Position numbers and translations under genes: made by a program. DNA of 64,000 nt from Gentiana macrophylla (taxonomy: Eukaryota; Streptophyta; Magnoliopsida; Gentianales; Gentianaceae): contig CM047806.1 of NCBI GenBank assembly GCA_026214975.1, positions 101,200,239 to 101,264,238 on the forward strand, written 5' to 3'. This document shows positions 22,771 to 34,825 of the stretch, piece after piece (positions within the stretch are counted from its first letter, which is position 1; each line of letters opens with the position of its first letter). The notes below the pieces were generated by a model, which was given only the letters and a program-made list of their open reading frames with translations, had not been told where the DNA came from and did not search any database.

Positions 22771-23666
22771 CACATTTATGATCCAACGAGTTACTTTTAC
22801 CCCTAAGGGAAAACTTGACAGGGAGCGTGTTTTAACCAACCTACCTTTCCACAGTAATTTTAACGACATCCACGGGTGCCAACTCCTAATTCTGGTGTTA
22901 AGGTCTGAACAACTCTCACTCAACACCCTATGTGAAGTTAATTAATTTTCCCTTTAGAAAACCGATTAACCTAACATGATTACGCTCTTAGAGTCGCTCG
23001 AACAACGATGACAAACCTCAGTATTGAAACGGTCCTAACAACTAGGCGAATCTACGCAGCGATCCTAAAACCCTTTTCCCACATCTCACCGCAAAATACA
23101 TTTATAGGTTCGATATGTGTGACGATGAACTAAATGATCGGTTTAATTCAAAGACGTTCGATTAAGTTTTAGGACGTGGATTACTCATTAAAACATTATT
23201 TTACGCGCTACACAACTCCCGTTTAATCCCCCTTAGGGCGTTTTTACTCGTTTCTACATAATTCGACTATACGTACGTTTAGCTATTCATTTTGACGATA
23301 ATAACGGAATGATTAACGGAAATTATATTAACGACGGAAAGTAAAAGCGAATTCATTTTTTTATAAGTACATATATATATTTATATATATATATATAGAT
23401 ATATAGTTATATAGCTAATAATATATATAAGTGCATAAAAGTAAATATACTATATATATATATATAAGTGCGTAAAAGTAAATACGTAAGTAAATGCGTA
23501 AAAGTAAATATATATATATATATAAGTGCGTAAATAAAATGCGTAAGTAAAATGCGTAAAAGTAAATAAAAGATCGAAACAACGAACTACTGATAATTAT
23601 ACTATTACAACGGTATTTTAATTAATTTATATAAAACATATATATATATATATATATACATACGTA

Positions 23667-23701
<35 letters not shown>

Positions 23702-23998
23702 ACGGCCCAAACGAGATGAAAATACAAAAGAAAAGAGATGAAGAAGATGAAAGGAACTAGATCTATATATATATATATATATATAAAATTACCCGATTAC
23801 AGCTGCTGATTCAGATCTCGTATTCTTCCGGACATTACAATGACTACAGCCACACCGAGCTACCGATAATTTCCCGAGCATTACAACGATACTACTACTA
23901 CTAAATTATTCCCGGCATAATGCCGTTACTAAAACTAAAAGAAAGAAACGAGAGAGATAGATATATATATATATACACAGAAAATATATATATATAAA
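22771..23998 (-). repeat. Inverted LTR fragment (U5-R) of the inner family
   Basis: Matches 27680-28905 and 34995-36225 in the same minus orientation. It runs from the tatgatccaacgag block to the AT-rich region just downstream of the TATA box, including arrays of AT microsatellites and the word GTAAATGCGTAAAAG. It is joined head-on to a plus-strand LTR at both sides, forming an LTR palindrome. Confidence 0.78.
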
Positions 23999-25756
23999 CC
24001 AAGACCCTGAGAATCGACATATTGAAGTTTAATCATATCTCTGGAATGATTTAGAGAGTGCCACAAGTTTAAATGGTCAATTGAATAGCTTAAGTGGATA
24101 AGTGGCCAACCAATCTGGATAAGTAATAATAGAGAAATATCTTCGACAAACGAATGGCTCATCAAAATGATATTTTCAGAAAAAGTGTTCTTCACAAAAG
24201 TTGTAGATTTTTCCAAGAGTTTTCCAATGCAATTTAAATTATGAAGATTGGAGGTCTACAACTTAAACAGTGATCAAGTGGCTAATCGATTTGGATTAAG
24301 AAAAATCCCGTAAAAGCTTCGGAGGAACACGAGGTTATCAAGAAAGCGTTATCTGGAGAAGAGTCCTTCATGAAAGTTGTAGAGTTTCTCGAGATCTTAA
24401 TTTTGGCATTTCGTTTGCGATTTTTGGAGGTCCAGAACTCGAGATATGAATTTTACAAGTTATATATAATTATATATATATAAATATCTTCACTGCACAT
24501 GCTGAGTTAATCATGGAAGTGGGGATCATCATTAGTCCGGACCGAGCCGGCCTAATACCGGACCGGTCCGGCCTTTACCAATTTGTCTATATAAGGAGCA
24601 GCATCAGAAAGCATTCGAGAGGTACCAAAATATATATATAACAGTCTATATATATATATAGCTCCTTCTCTTTTCTTTTTAATTTTTAGTAGTAGTTGTA
24701 AATAAGGCCTTACGCCGTAATAATGTAGTTTTAGTATCGTTGTAATGCTCGAGAAAATCTCGGAAGTCGGTTTTGCTAAAGAAGTTGTAATGTCCGGAAG
24801 ATACGATTTCTGAATCAACTGCCGTATTCGGGTAACTTTTCTTAAGTATTTATGTTTGTTTTTATATTTTTTATAATGTTTTTAGGCTAAATATAATCTT
24901 CACCAAAACTATGTAATCGGTTTTATTTCGATCTTTTCGTTAAAGAAATGTTGTTAAGTTAAAATGACTAAAATTGAGTTAATTGAATCTTTTTCTATTT
25001 TGATCATATTCGTATTGACATATTTAATAGATCTGAGGAATTCATAATCTAATTATGAATTGGCGCCTCGTAGTCGTGGATATGAAATAAAAGATAGAAA
25101 AACCGGAGGGTAAAATTGGCCGTGTGAACAACGTGATAACGGAATCCGATTTCTAACCGGGGTAAATTTGTTTTGGGAGAAATGAATTTTATTATAATTT
25201 GTACTCGAGATCGTAATAATGTTAAATCATCGCTTTAATTAAAACTTAAACCGGAAAGTTAAATCGTCCGGCTTTGACAACCGGAGCCTTTAAAATAAAA
25301 TTGACCGTTTGACGAACGGAATGACTCCTTTTATCTAAAGGTAGATTTGTACTCGGGACTGTTCGAGATTAATTCGTTTACCGTAATAGATTGTGGACCT
25401 TGGGTGATGACAATGGACATATGACAATTTCATACGCTTTCGTGTGAGGAGGAATTGTTTACCTCGAGAGTGCACCGTTTCACTTACTCAATTGGACCTA
25501 AAATAAAAGGAGAGATCGAACACATTTCAATTAATCGAAAAGATCGTATAAACCAATTATATAAGTTTTGGCCAGTTCTCTAAAATTATTTGTCTAATAT
25601 ATTGGTACCTATATATTTATATCTATATATATACTTTGCAATTTATGTACATCTATATATATTTATATATCTATATATATTATATTAGAATAACTTTTAA
25701 ATTACGTATTTATTTTATGTTGACTAGAATAGTAGTGATCTGTGTGATAAAATTGC
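23999..25756 (+). repeat. Diverged plus-strand LTR fragment of the inner family
   Basis: Begins about 245 bp into an LTR (accaaga, then the 176-bp type repeats at 24150-24440) and has CCGGACCGGTCCGG at 24558-24571, a TATATAAGG box near 24588 and a long, diverged R/U5 region. It reads opposite to the fragments on both sides. From about 24840 to 25740 similarity to the other LTRs fades; no gene is seen there. Confidence 0.65.
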
Positions 25757-26287
25757 ACTTGTCTCTGCCTCTTTCACATACCTCACTAATTCAATCAATT
25801 GCCCCACCTTGTCTTGAAGATTTCTTATGGCGGAGTCAGTACTTACCTTGAACTCCTGCATGTCCAACAGTCGCTCTTCCAAGATCTGGTTCAATCGTTC
25901 TAATTGCTCTATTTGACTGTCGGTGAATTCTTCTTGTGGCATGGGGGAAAACTGATCGTATTGACTTTGATATATTGGAGGTGAGTAGCAGTCTTCTTGC
26001 CATTCCAGACACTGATCAGGTGGCTGAATCTGGTTGAAGCTATCAACGCATTGAGCATGAACACCGTAATCCTGATAAGCACCAGGGTTAGGACAACCCT
26101 CGTAATATTGTGGCTCATAACTCGAATAACCATAATTCTGGTCCTGGTATGCACTAGGGCACTGATAATTCCATGAACCTTGATTATTCTGCTGTTGATA
26201 TTGAGGCTCAGACACGAACTGTTGTTGATAAGGTTGGTAGGGGTATTGTTGTTCAGCTGAGTAGTTTTGATTGAAAAATCCATCCAT
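25757..26287 (-). pseudogene. Gag-like ORF of non-autonomous copy C, truncated
   Basis: On the minus strand it starts MDGFFNQNYSAEQQYPYQPY and continues as a Gln/Tyr/Pro-rich protein (SSYEPQYYEGCPNPG) ending in a predicted coiled segment (EQLERLNQILEERLLDMQEF, then SAIRNLQDKVGQLIELV). The last segment is the same block that precedes the gag-protease linker in A (SAIRNLETQVGQI). The frame is clean for about 180 codons, then meets diverged LTR sequence. A near-identical ORF in D (40630 down) shows that it is a real family feature. There is no CCHC knuckle and no pol. It may be a packaging or coat protein of a dependent element; that role is inferred. Confidence 0.65.
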
Positions 26288-26642
26288 TTAAGCTCAATCT
26301 GCAAGATCTCAGAAAACAACAATAAAACAATAAAATTCTTTTTTTTTCTTTTCGTTTTTTTTTTTTTTTAAACACACGATATTTAGACCCCTCAAAAAGT
26401 TATGGTAGCCGAAGGCCCTAATCCCCAGTTTTAGCCAGACTTACAAGATATCACCCTCAAGAAGAGGCTAAGTACCAAAGTCGTATTCAAACCGAGTTCG
26501 GACAATATCACTTCAAAGATCCATAGCTCTTTGTCGACATCTAAATAAAACAAGAAAATAAAAACCTAGGCCCAAGCCTTCGGTTCACTTACAAGATATC
26601 ACAACAATATCACACATTTCCCCGGCAACGGCGCCAATTTTT
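26288..26642 (-). other. Leader and tRNA-Asp PBS of copy C
   Basis: Noncoding on the minus strand from the PBS (26619-26636, exact TGGCGCCGTTGCCGGGGA) to the gag-like start. It includes T/A homopolymer runs (26338-26370). Here the PBS follows the short LTR end directly, unlike A. Confidence 0.75.
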
Positions 26643-29600
26643 TGATGAGCGAAAAATTCACCCACTAAAAATACATTTATAATGACTCATAAAACCGTGG
26701 GGTAAACTAACTCTAACTGGCAGAGTACCAGGTCGATTGCTAGGATAGCTACAGGAGTACGAGGTCGTCCCAAGAGAAATGTGGTTGTGAGTACCAAAAT
26801 GAACGTCGAACTTAGTCTAGGCGATCAAAGTTGTTGGTTATGTTTGTTATAGCTAAAACAGAAAAATAAATATTATTCTAACGAGTTTAACTAAGTGCTT
26901 AAAAAGCATAGCCGAGCCATGATCCAACAGGTTATCTCCCCACAGAAAAACTTGATAAGGTGTGTTTTTAACCAACCTACCTTTCCACGATATTTTTAAC
27001 GACATCCACGGGTGCCAACTCCTAATTCTCGGTGTTAAGATCTAAACAACTCTCACTCAACACCCTATGTGAAGTTAATTAATTTTCCCTTTAGAAAACC
27101 GATTAACCTAACATGATTACGCTCTTTGAGTCGCTCGAACAACGATGACAAACCTCTGTATTGGAAACGGTCCTAACAACTAGGCCGAATCTACGCAACG
27201 ATCCCAAAACCCCTTTTCCCACATCTCACCGCAAAATGCATTTATAGGTTCGATGTGTGTGACAGTGGACTAGATGATCAATCTAATTCAAAGACGTTTA
27301 GAATAAGTTTTAGGACGTGGATTAATCATTAAAACATTATATTACGTGCTACACAACTCCCATCTCGTCTACCGAGGGTTGATTTCACCCGTTTTCACAT
27401 AAATCGGCTATGTAACGAGATTAGCTAGTCATAATAACGGAAATAACAACGAAATATAAATATATATCTAAATACATACATATATATATAAATACTAGTA
27501 TATAGATATATATTCGTATATATAGATATATATATATAACAAGAAAGAAAAGAAATAACACGAAAGAAAACAAAACGAAAAAGATAACTACAGCTATATA
27601 GATATACGTATAGATATATATATTTATACTAATTGCGAAAGTAACGGTTGTAGTTCTAGTTATTAAAAGGTATAGCCGAATTATGATCCAACGAGTTATT
27701 TTTACCCCTAAGGGAAGACTTGACAAGGAGCGTGTATTAACCAACCTTCCTTTCCACAGTAATTTTAACGACATCCACGGGTGCCAACTCCTAATTCTGG
27801 TGTTAAGATCTGAACAACTCTCACTCAACACCCTATGTGAAGTTAATTAATTTTCCCTTTAGAAAACCGATTAACCTAACATGATTACGCTCTTAGAGTC
27901 GCTCGAACAACGATGACAAACCTCTGTATTGGAAACGGTCCTAACAACTAGGCCGAATCTACGCAACGATCCTAAAACCCCTTTTCCCACATCTCACCGC
28001 AAAATACATTTATAGGTTCGATATGTGTGACATTGAACTAAATGATCAGTTTAATTCAAAGACGTTCAGATTAAGTTTTAGGACGTGGATTACTCATTAA
28101 AACATTATTTTACGCGCTACACAACTCCCGTTTAATCCCCCTTAGGGCGTTTTTACTCGTTTTTACATAATTCGACTATACGTACGCTTAGCTATTCATT
28201 TTGGCGATAATAACGGAATGATTAACGGAAATTATATTAACGATGAAAAGTAAAAGCGAATTCATTTTTTTATAAGTACATATATATATTTATATATATA
28301 TATAGATATATAGTTATATAGCTAATAATATATATAAGTGCATAAAAGTAAATATACTATATATATATATATAAGTGCGTAAAAGTAAATACGTAAGTAA
28401 ATGCGTAAAAGTAAATATATATATATATAAGTGCGTAAATAAAATGCGTAAGTAAAATGCGTAAAAGTAAATAAAAGATCAAAACAACGAACTACACGAT
28501 AATTATACTATTACAACGGTATTTTAATTAATTTATATAAAACATATATATATATATATATATATATTAGTAGACATATATATATATCTATATATATATA
28601 TATACGCCCAAACGAGATGAAAATACAAAAGAAAAGAGATGAAGAAGATGAAAGGAACTAGATCTATATATATATATATATATATAAAATTACCCGATTA
28701 CAATTTCTTGATTCGAGATCTCAGTATTCTTCCGGACATTACAACGACTACAGCCACACCGAGCTACCGATAATTTCCCGAGCATTACAACGATACTACT
28801 ACTACTAAATTATTCCCGGCATAATGCCGTTACTAAAACTAAAAGAAAGAAACGAGAGAGATAGATATATATATATATACACAGAAAATATATATATATA
28901 AAGGGGTGCTCCTGCTGCTGCAAATGATCTCCATATATATAGGCAAAAAGTTGAAGGCCGGCCCAGGCCGGGTCATAGCCGGACCGGTCCGGGTACATCA
29001 TTGCTTATGACTCAGCATGATTCTCGAAGGATCGATTGATCAGATTTATGTAATTAAAACTTGTAAAATCCGTATCTTGAGTTGTAGACCTCCAAAAATT
29101 TCAAACGAATTGCCAAAATTAAGGTCTCGAGAAACTCTACAACTTTCATGAAGGATTCTTCTCCAGAAAACGCCTTCTTGATTACCTCGTGTTCCTCCGA
29201 AGCTATTTCGGGATTTTTATTAACCCAAATCGATTAGCCACTTGATCACAGTTTAAGTTGTAGACCTCCAATCTTCATAATTTAAATTGCATTGGAAAGC
29301 TTATATGAAGATCTTCAACTTCCGTGAAGAACACTTTTTCAGATAACGTCTTTTTGATGAGCCATTCGTATGTCGAGTCTTTTACGGGATTTCCACTAGT
29401 TGATCACTTGAACTAGTGACGCTTCATAACTTGAGTTCTAGAAGTCCAATTGACGTGATTCAAGGTGCGTCGGAACGTTTATATGAAGATCTACGACTTT
29501 CATTAAGGCCACTTCTTCAGAAAATGCCGTTTTGATAGGCAATTCCCATCGATACTCGGGATTTTCATTCTTAAGAAACGATTAACCCTTTGATCATTTG

Positions 29601-29925
29601 ATTTAGTGACGCTTTATAACTTCCTTCCAATGACTCGAATTGACTTCAAAAAGTGTCTATACTCGGGATTTCAGTTCATTTTAGGATTCTGCAAAGAAAT
29701 AAACAGAAAATACCCACATAAAACAGACATGACACTCCGGTTACTAAACCGGTACAAAAACTAAAAAAAAACACTTAAAAATACGATATTTTATATATTA
29801 CTTACTACTTATATATTTTTATGAAATTTAGGAATTAAAGACTCAAAATGATATAAAAGTGTTCAAAATGATATCAGAAACGGGGTGAAAAGTTATAAAA
29901 ATAACTGTGAATTTTTCCGTTATCA
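26643..29925 (-). repeat. Composite LTR shared by copies E (3') and C (5')
   Basis: On the minus strand it starts TGATAACGG at 29925 after the polypurine tract of E and ends GCTCATCA at 26643 before the PBS of C, so one LTR serves both. It is about 3.28 kb, longer than the 2.0-2.4 kb of other copies, because the R/U5 region is present twice. One copy lies at 27645 upward and another at 26643-27640, joined at 27643 (gaaagtaacggttgtag). The same join is present at about 38303. Confidence 0.72.
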
Positions 29926-29947
29926 CAACCCCCCACTTAGCTTTTGG
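29926..29947 (-). promoter_or_regulatory. Polypurine tract of copy E
   Basis: On the minus strand AAAAGCTAAGTGGGGGGTTG directly precedes the LTR start, identical to the tract of A. Confidence 0.85.
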
Positions 29948-31718
29948 TCGTCCTCGAGCAAAACAAGCGATAAAATAAAAATGAATGAAGGAAAAATTCA
30001 TAAAAAGATAAGATGTAAGGAACAACCAAATGATATAACCTTTAGAATTATAACCAGGCGTTAACCTCAATATAACTGTATAACAGAGTGCGTGTGTGAC
30101 AAGCCTTTTCAATTTCCACTATCCTCTCTTGAATAAATCAAGCAAACGCACTAGTATCCATTCAGACAATCCTAACAACTTTCCTAGGTATAGGCAGTAA
30201 CAATTCCACACAAAGTCCTCCCGTGTACTTATTAGGATAATCCCTAAAGTATATCATTTAGTTTATACTGGGGATAGTCAGAAGATAACTAAGTTTTCAA
30301 CCAACTTTTTCTTTTCTTTTCTATTTTTTTTTTCTTTTTTTCTTTTCATAGAATACTAACATATCCGAACTCATTGCCAAAATCGACTATCTTTCAAGCG
30401 TCATGAGGTGAGATTGAATACATTAATACCTATCTAACTCTTTTTTTTTTTTTTTTTTTTTTTTTTTGTGTAGCATATGCCCTCATTCCCAGCAATAGGA
30501 TGTTTCGTGATAACACCCTAGCTGGACTAATATCATCAGGCAGTCGGGAGCTTGTAAACCTCATAGTGGTATAGGACGTTTCGTGATAACGCCCTACCGC
30601 ACTCAAATCATTGGTAGCTACAACCGACATATAGATAGCTCACTTATTTTGATATTCTTTCTATCACATTCAAACCTTCAGATATTCACAATACATGTTC
30701 AGAAGTTAGGTACTAAGTTACTGCTATTTCTAGGATAAACCACTAGGATCTTGAATGGAGTACAGATTTAAAATTTTAAACTTCAATATCAAAGGCTTAC
30801 GTGAAGGAATTCATGTTATACAAATAAATTTCCGGTTAAAATACACTTGCGGTTCACATTGGTTATACATATCCAAATTGATCATTACATCTTTAAATCC
30901 ATGAAATATATACCTTATACAAATTATTTTAATCAACTAAATAATGCTCAAAAGATCAAAAACTAAGGGTTTAAACACTTACGCCATTTCTAAACCAACC
31001 GGACTCTACCCCCACTTACGATTTTGCATTATTCTCGAGTGTAAATGAGATAGAGAGGAAGACTTAGCTTATAAACCAGGCAGAAATGTGTTATCGAATC
31101 CATAATGACCATGAAAAAGCACATCCCGAATCCTGTACCAAAACAAAGCCAACACGGGACATGGTCCTCGTGCCAAAGTATGTAATAGGGATATGGGAAT
31201 AATAAGAAAATGGCCTGTTACACGTCGAAAAAACTCGATAGCATATCACATAATAGCTTTAGATGGAAAAATAACCTTAACGGGTAAAACACGAACATCT
31301 AAGCATATACATATTATAGAAAGTATCACAAGAGCATATATCACAGTTAAGTCAGCTATTCTTAGTTTCATTTTTTATTGCACACAATTTTATTAAGGCG
31401 GGAATACTCACCACTATACTACAACGACCAGAAATTTGAAACAGACTAGATCATAAAATGAAATGTGTGAAAGTGTATTGAGTCTTTTATACCCAGATCC
31501 TCAAGGATTCAATAACCTAAGTCCAAGAAATGATACATTTGAATTTTTATCTTTTTCTCCATCGGGATTTTCGGATAACCACCTAATCATTCCCTCTTAA
31601 TGAAATTCAAACATTCATCCTGAGACTTGGTTGTGCTTTGTGTTCATCTTTCATACAGATTCTACATTTCATTCAGACTAGTCTTATCCAAATTATCTTT
31701 ATTATTATTATTATTATC
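29948..31718 (-). other. 3' untranslated tail of copy E
   Basis: Minus-strand counterpart of the tail of A. It includes twin hairpins (30496-30520 and 30572-30596), a 23-nt T-run (30442-30466, A-run in the element), the upstream polypurine-like tract (31005-31020) and the tRNA-Asp half (31396-31428). No gene. Confidence 0.75.
31396..31428 (-). ncRNA. tRNA-Asp 5'-half copy in E
   Basis: On the minus strand this reads GTCGTTGTAGTATAGTGG then TGAGTATTCCCGCCT, with no visible mismatch to the plant tRNA-Asp 5' half as I know it, ending before the anticodon. Confidence 0.75.
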
Positions 31719-31762
31719 GGGCTGCCTCCCGGTAGCGCTTTTGTTTAACGTCGTTCGCTCGA
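31719..31762 (-). promoter_or_regulatory. Conserved post-pol motif (copy E)
   Basis: On the minus strand GAGCGAACGACGTTAAACA, then AAAGCGCTACCGGGAGGCAGCCCG, at the end of the integrase frame. The stem GGG/CCC around AGGCA is present. Confidence 0.6.
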
Positions 31763-32900
31763 CAGAGACTCAGAAGCGATTTATTAAGGCTCGGGATCAG
31801 TCAAATGCACAATCTCAAGAGCCTCATCGAATGGTAACTTCTTATACTTTTTTAGACGAAGGCCGTTCGTGATGAACGTTCCGTGCTTCGGATGCGTTAC
31901 CTCGATGGCTCCTGAGTCGAAAACTCTCAATACCGTATATGGTCCTGACCACCTTGACTTAAGTTTGCCTTGAAATAAATGGAGGCGAGTATTATAGAAA
32001 AGGACCTCATCACCTACGCTGAAAATACGAGGTTTGATAAACTTATCATGAAGCAATTTGGTCTTTTCCTTATATTTCGCCGAACAATCGTAAGCTTGAA
32101 GGCGAAACTCATCTAACTCGTTCAACTGAGCCATCCTTCTTTCACCAATTAATCGTCATCCATATTTAAATTCTTAATCGCCTAATAGGCCTTATGTTCT
32201 AACTCTACGGGAGATGGCAAGCCTTGCCAAAAACGAGCATGTAGGGTGACATACCTATTGGTGTCTTAAACGCAGTTCGGTGTGCCCAAAGCGCATCATC
32301 TAACTTCTTTGACCAATCCTTAAGGTTAGAATTCACTGTCTTCTCCAAGATTCTTTTGATTCCCGATTGGACACCTCTACTTGGCCACTAGTCTGAGGAT
32401 GGTAGGCAGTGCCTAACTTATGAGTGACCCCGTACTTCATTAAAAGCTTATTGAAATCTCTATTAGCAAAGTGACTTCCATTGTCACTGATTATTGCTCG
32501 AGGTATTCCATACCGGGATATAATATGTTTCTTAAGAAATTTTATGACTACATGTTTGTCGTTAGTAGGTGAAGCAATTGCCTCAACCCACTTTGAAACG
32601 TAATCACAAAGACAAGAATGTACTGATTCCCAAAAGAAGACGGATATGGTCCTATGAAGTCTAATCCCCATATATCAAATACTTCACACACTAATATCGG
32701 TTTCGGGCATCTCATTTCTCCTGGAAATCCTTCCCGAAAGCGTTGACAGCGTCACACATCTTAACATAAGCATATGCATCCTTGAAAATAGTAGGCGATA
32801 GAACCCACTTTGTAACACCTTTAACGCCGTTTCTCGCGCCGAGAAGTGGCCACGGCCTCTTTATCATGGCAAAACGAGAGAATACTCACTATCTCACCGT
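31763..32900 (-). pseudogene. Integrase (copy E)
   Basis: Minus-strand copy of the integrase of A. The C-terminal part (32134-31784) holds [20 protein letters not shown] and [15 protein letters not shown]. The catalytic core (32671-32333) holds the [14 protein letters not shown]sp and [11 protein letters not shown]lu. Frame breaks occur near 32150, 32235, 32340 and 32620. The N-terminal zinc domain (32700-32880) is recognisable but shifted. Confidence 0.85.
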
Positions 32901-34825
32901 CATCAACACATCTCCTCGAGATTCCATCAACACATAGCCTAAAAATTAAGGGATCTTCCCACACATATCGGTTTACCTCACTAAAAACTTCTTTTGGTTT
33001 TCATCAAACTCGGGATCTACAAATCCACACTCGTAATAATTAACAAAAGGTGCATACCAAGGGTTCCCATTCTTTCCTCTCTGCAGAAGTTTCCTCTCTT
33101 AACCGGGAGCATCGTATCCACTACTTAACAACCGCTCATCCCGAAAATGATCATCAATTTCAACCCTAATAGAGTGTTTCTTGTCTCCTGTTCCATCCTA
33201 CTTGAGGTGGTCACTACTACGTTCTCACACCCTTTCGATTCTTAATTTCTACGTCAAATTCTTGAAGAAGCAATATCCACCTCAACAAGCGTGGTTTTGC
33301 ATCCTTCTTGGCAAATAGATATCTCAACGCAAAGATGGTCGGTGTGAACTATCACTTTCGATCCAACCAAGTATGACCGAACTTGTCGAAAGCAAAAACA
33401 ACGACTAAAAGTTCTTTTCGGTTGTGGCATACTTTTGTTGAGCCGAGTTCATGGTATGACTCGCATAGTAGATAGGCGAAACAACTTGTCAATCTTCCGA
33501 CCTAGGGCGGCTCCTACGGCATAATCACTTGCATCACACATCACTTGAACCCTTAGACCAATCAAAGCTACTAAGATAGGGCCGAAGTAAGAAGTTTCTT
33601 TAGGGTTCGAAAAGCATCTAGGCATGCCGCATCAAAAACACAGGGGCTCCTTCATCAATTGAAGAGTAAGAGGTCTAGCAATGTGAAAAACTCGGAATGA
33701 ATCTACGATAAAAACACGCATGTCCCAAGAACGAACGTAGAGTCTTGATTTGTAGGCATAGGAAGCTTAGAAATTACCTCTATTTTTGCTCTATCGACCT
33801 CTATTCCTTTCCCCGATACCTTATGTCCTAAAACAATTCCCTCGATTACCATGAAATGACACTTTTCCCAATTTAAAACCAAGTTTGTCTCTTCACAACG
33901 TTATAAGCACCTTATCAATGTTCGACAAACACTCATCAAAAGTATCACCAAAAACACTAAAGTCATCCATAAAAACTTCCATGAAATGCTCTATCATATC
34001 GAAGAAAGATGGCCATCATGCATCATTTGGAATGTCGCAGTGCATTACACAACCCAAACGGCATTCTTCTAAATGCAAAAGTGCCATATGGACATGTGAA
34101 AGTAGTTTTATCCTGGTCATGTATATCGATGTGAATTTGATAATAGCCACTAAAACCATCCAAAAGCAAGAAAATGCATGACCACTTAGACGCTCTAGCA
34201 TTTGATCAATAAAGGGTAGGGAAAATGATCTTTCTAGTCTTATCATTTAGCATGCGAAAATCAATACAAACCCTGTGACCAAAGAACTAAACGAGTAGGA
34301 ATAGGCACACCTTTTCATTAAGCTCAAGCAGTAATGCCTCCTTTCTTAGGCACGACTTGCGTGGGGCTCACCCATTCACTGTCGGAGATTGCGTAGATTA
34401 TCCCTAACTCAAGCATCTTTACCACGTCTTTCCTCACCACCTCTTGCATATGTGGGTTTAGTCGTCTCTGAAACTGCCTGACCGGCTTGGCATCTTCTTC
34501 CAGAATGATCTTGTGCTTGCAGATATCAAGATCGATCCCTTTTATGTCAACCATCTTCCATCCGAAGGCCTTTTGTGTTTTTTTTCGAACGTGGATCAAC
34601 TTAGCTTCCTGCAAAACGGTTAGTGCAGATGAAACAATAAGAGGAAGTAATTCATCAGGTTCTAAAAACACATACTTTAAATGCTTAGGAAGTGGCTTCA
34701 ACTCCAGATCAGTAGGTGGTTCCTCGATTGACGGCTTTGGCAACTTGCCAGTCAAACCGAGCTCTAGCTTCTTATTCCAGCTTGCGTCAACAAAAGGAGT
34801 TGCTTCCAAATGATATACCGACCAG
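32901..34825 (-). pseudogene. RT and RNase H (copy E)
   Basis: Minus-strand copy of A's RT-RNase H in many small frames. The best frame (34869-34324) has LKPLPKHLKYVFLEPDEL, then RRLNPHMQEVVRKDVVKML and WVSPTQVVPKKGG; the block around 34246-34016 has the MRGFSGYY-like and CPYGTF regions. The sequence before YHLEATPFVDA is lost: at about 34826 pol joins the LTR at a shared ggtatatc, so gag and protease are deleted. A and E are very similar, so their split is recent. Confidence 0.83.

Noticed and set aside
27421..27831. 136-codon minus-strand frame over AT repeats
   Set aside because: Composed of Tyr/Ile runs from TATATA microsatellites in LTR R/U5; the similar frame at 22744-22926 is the same LTR piece.
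28810..29001. 63-codon frame found twice (also at 36128-36319)
   Set aside because: Identical because the LTRs are copies; it spans the TATA box and palindrome, not a gene.
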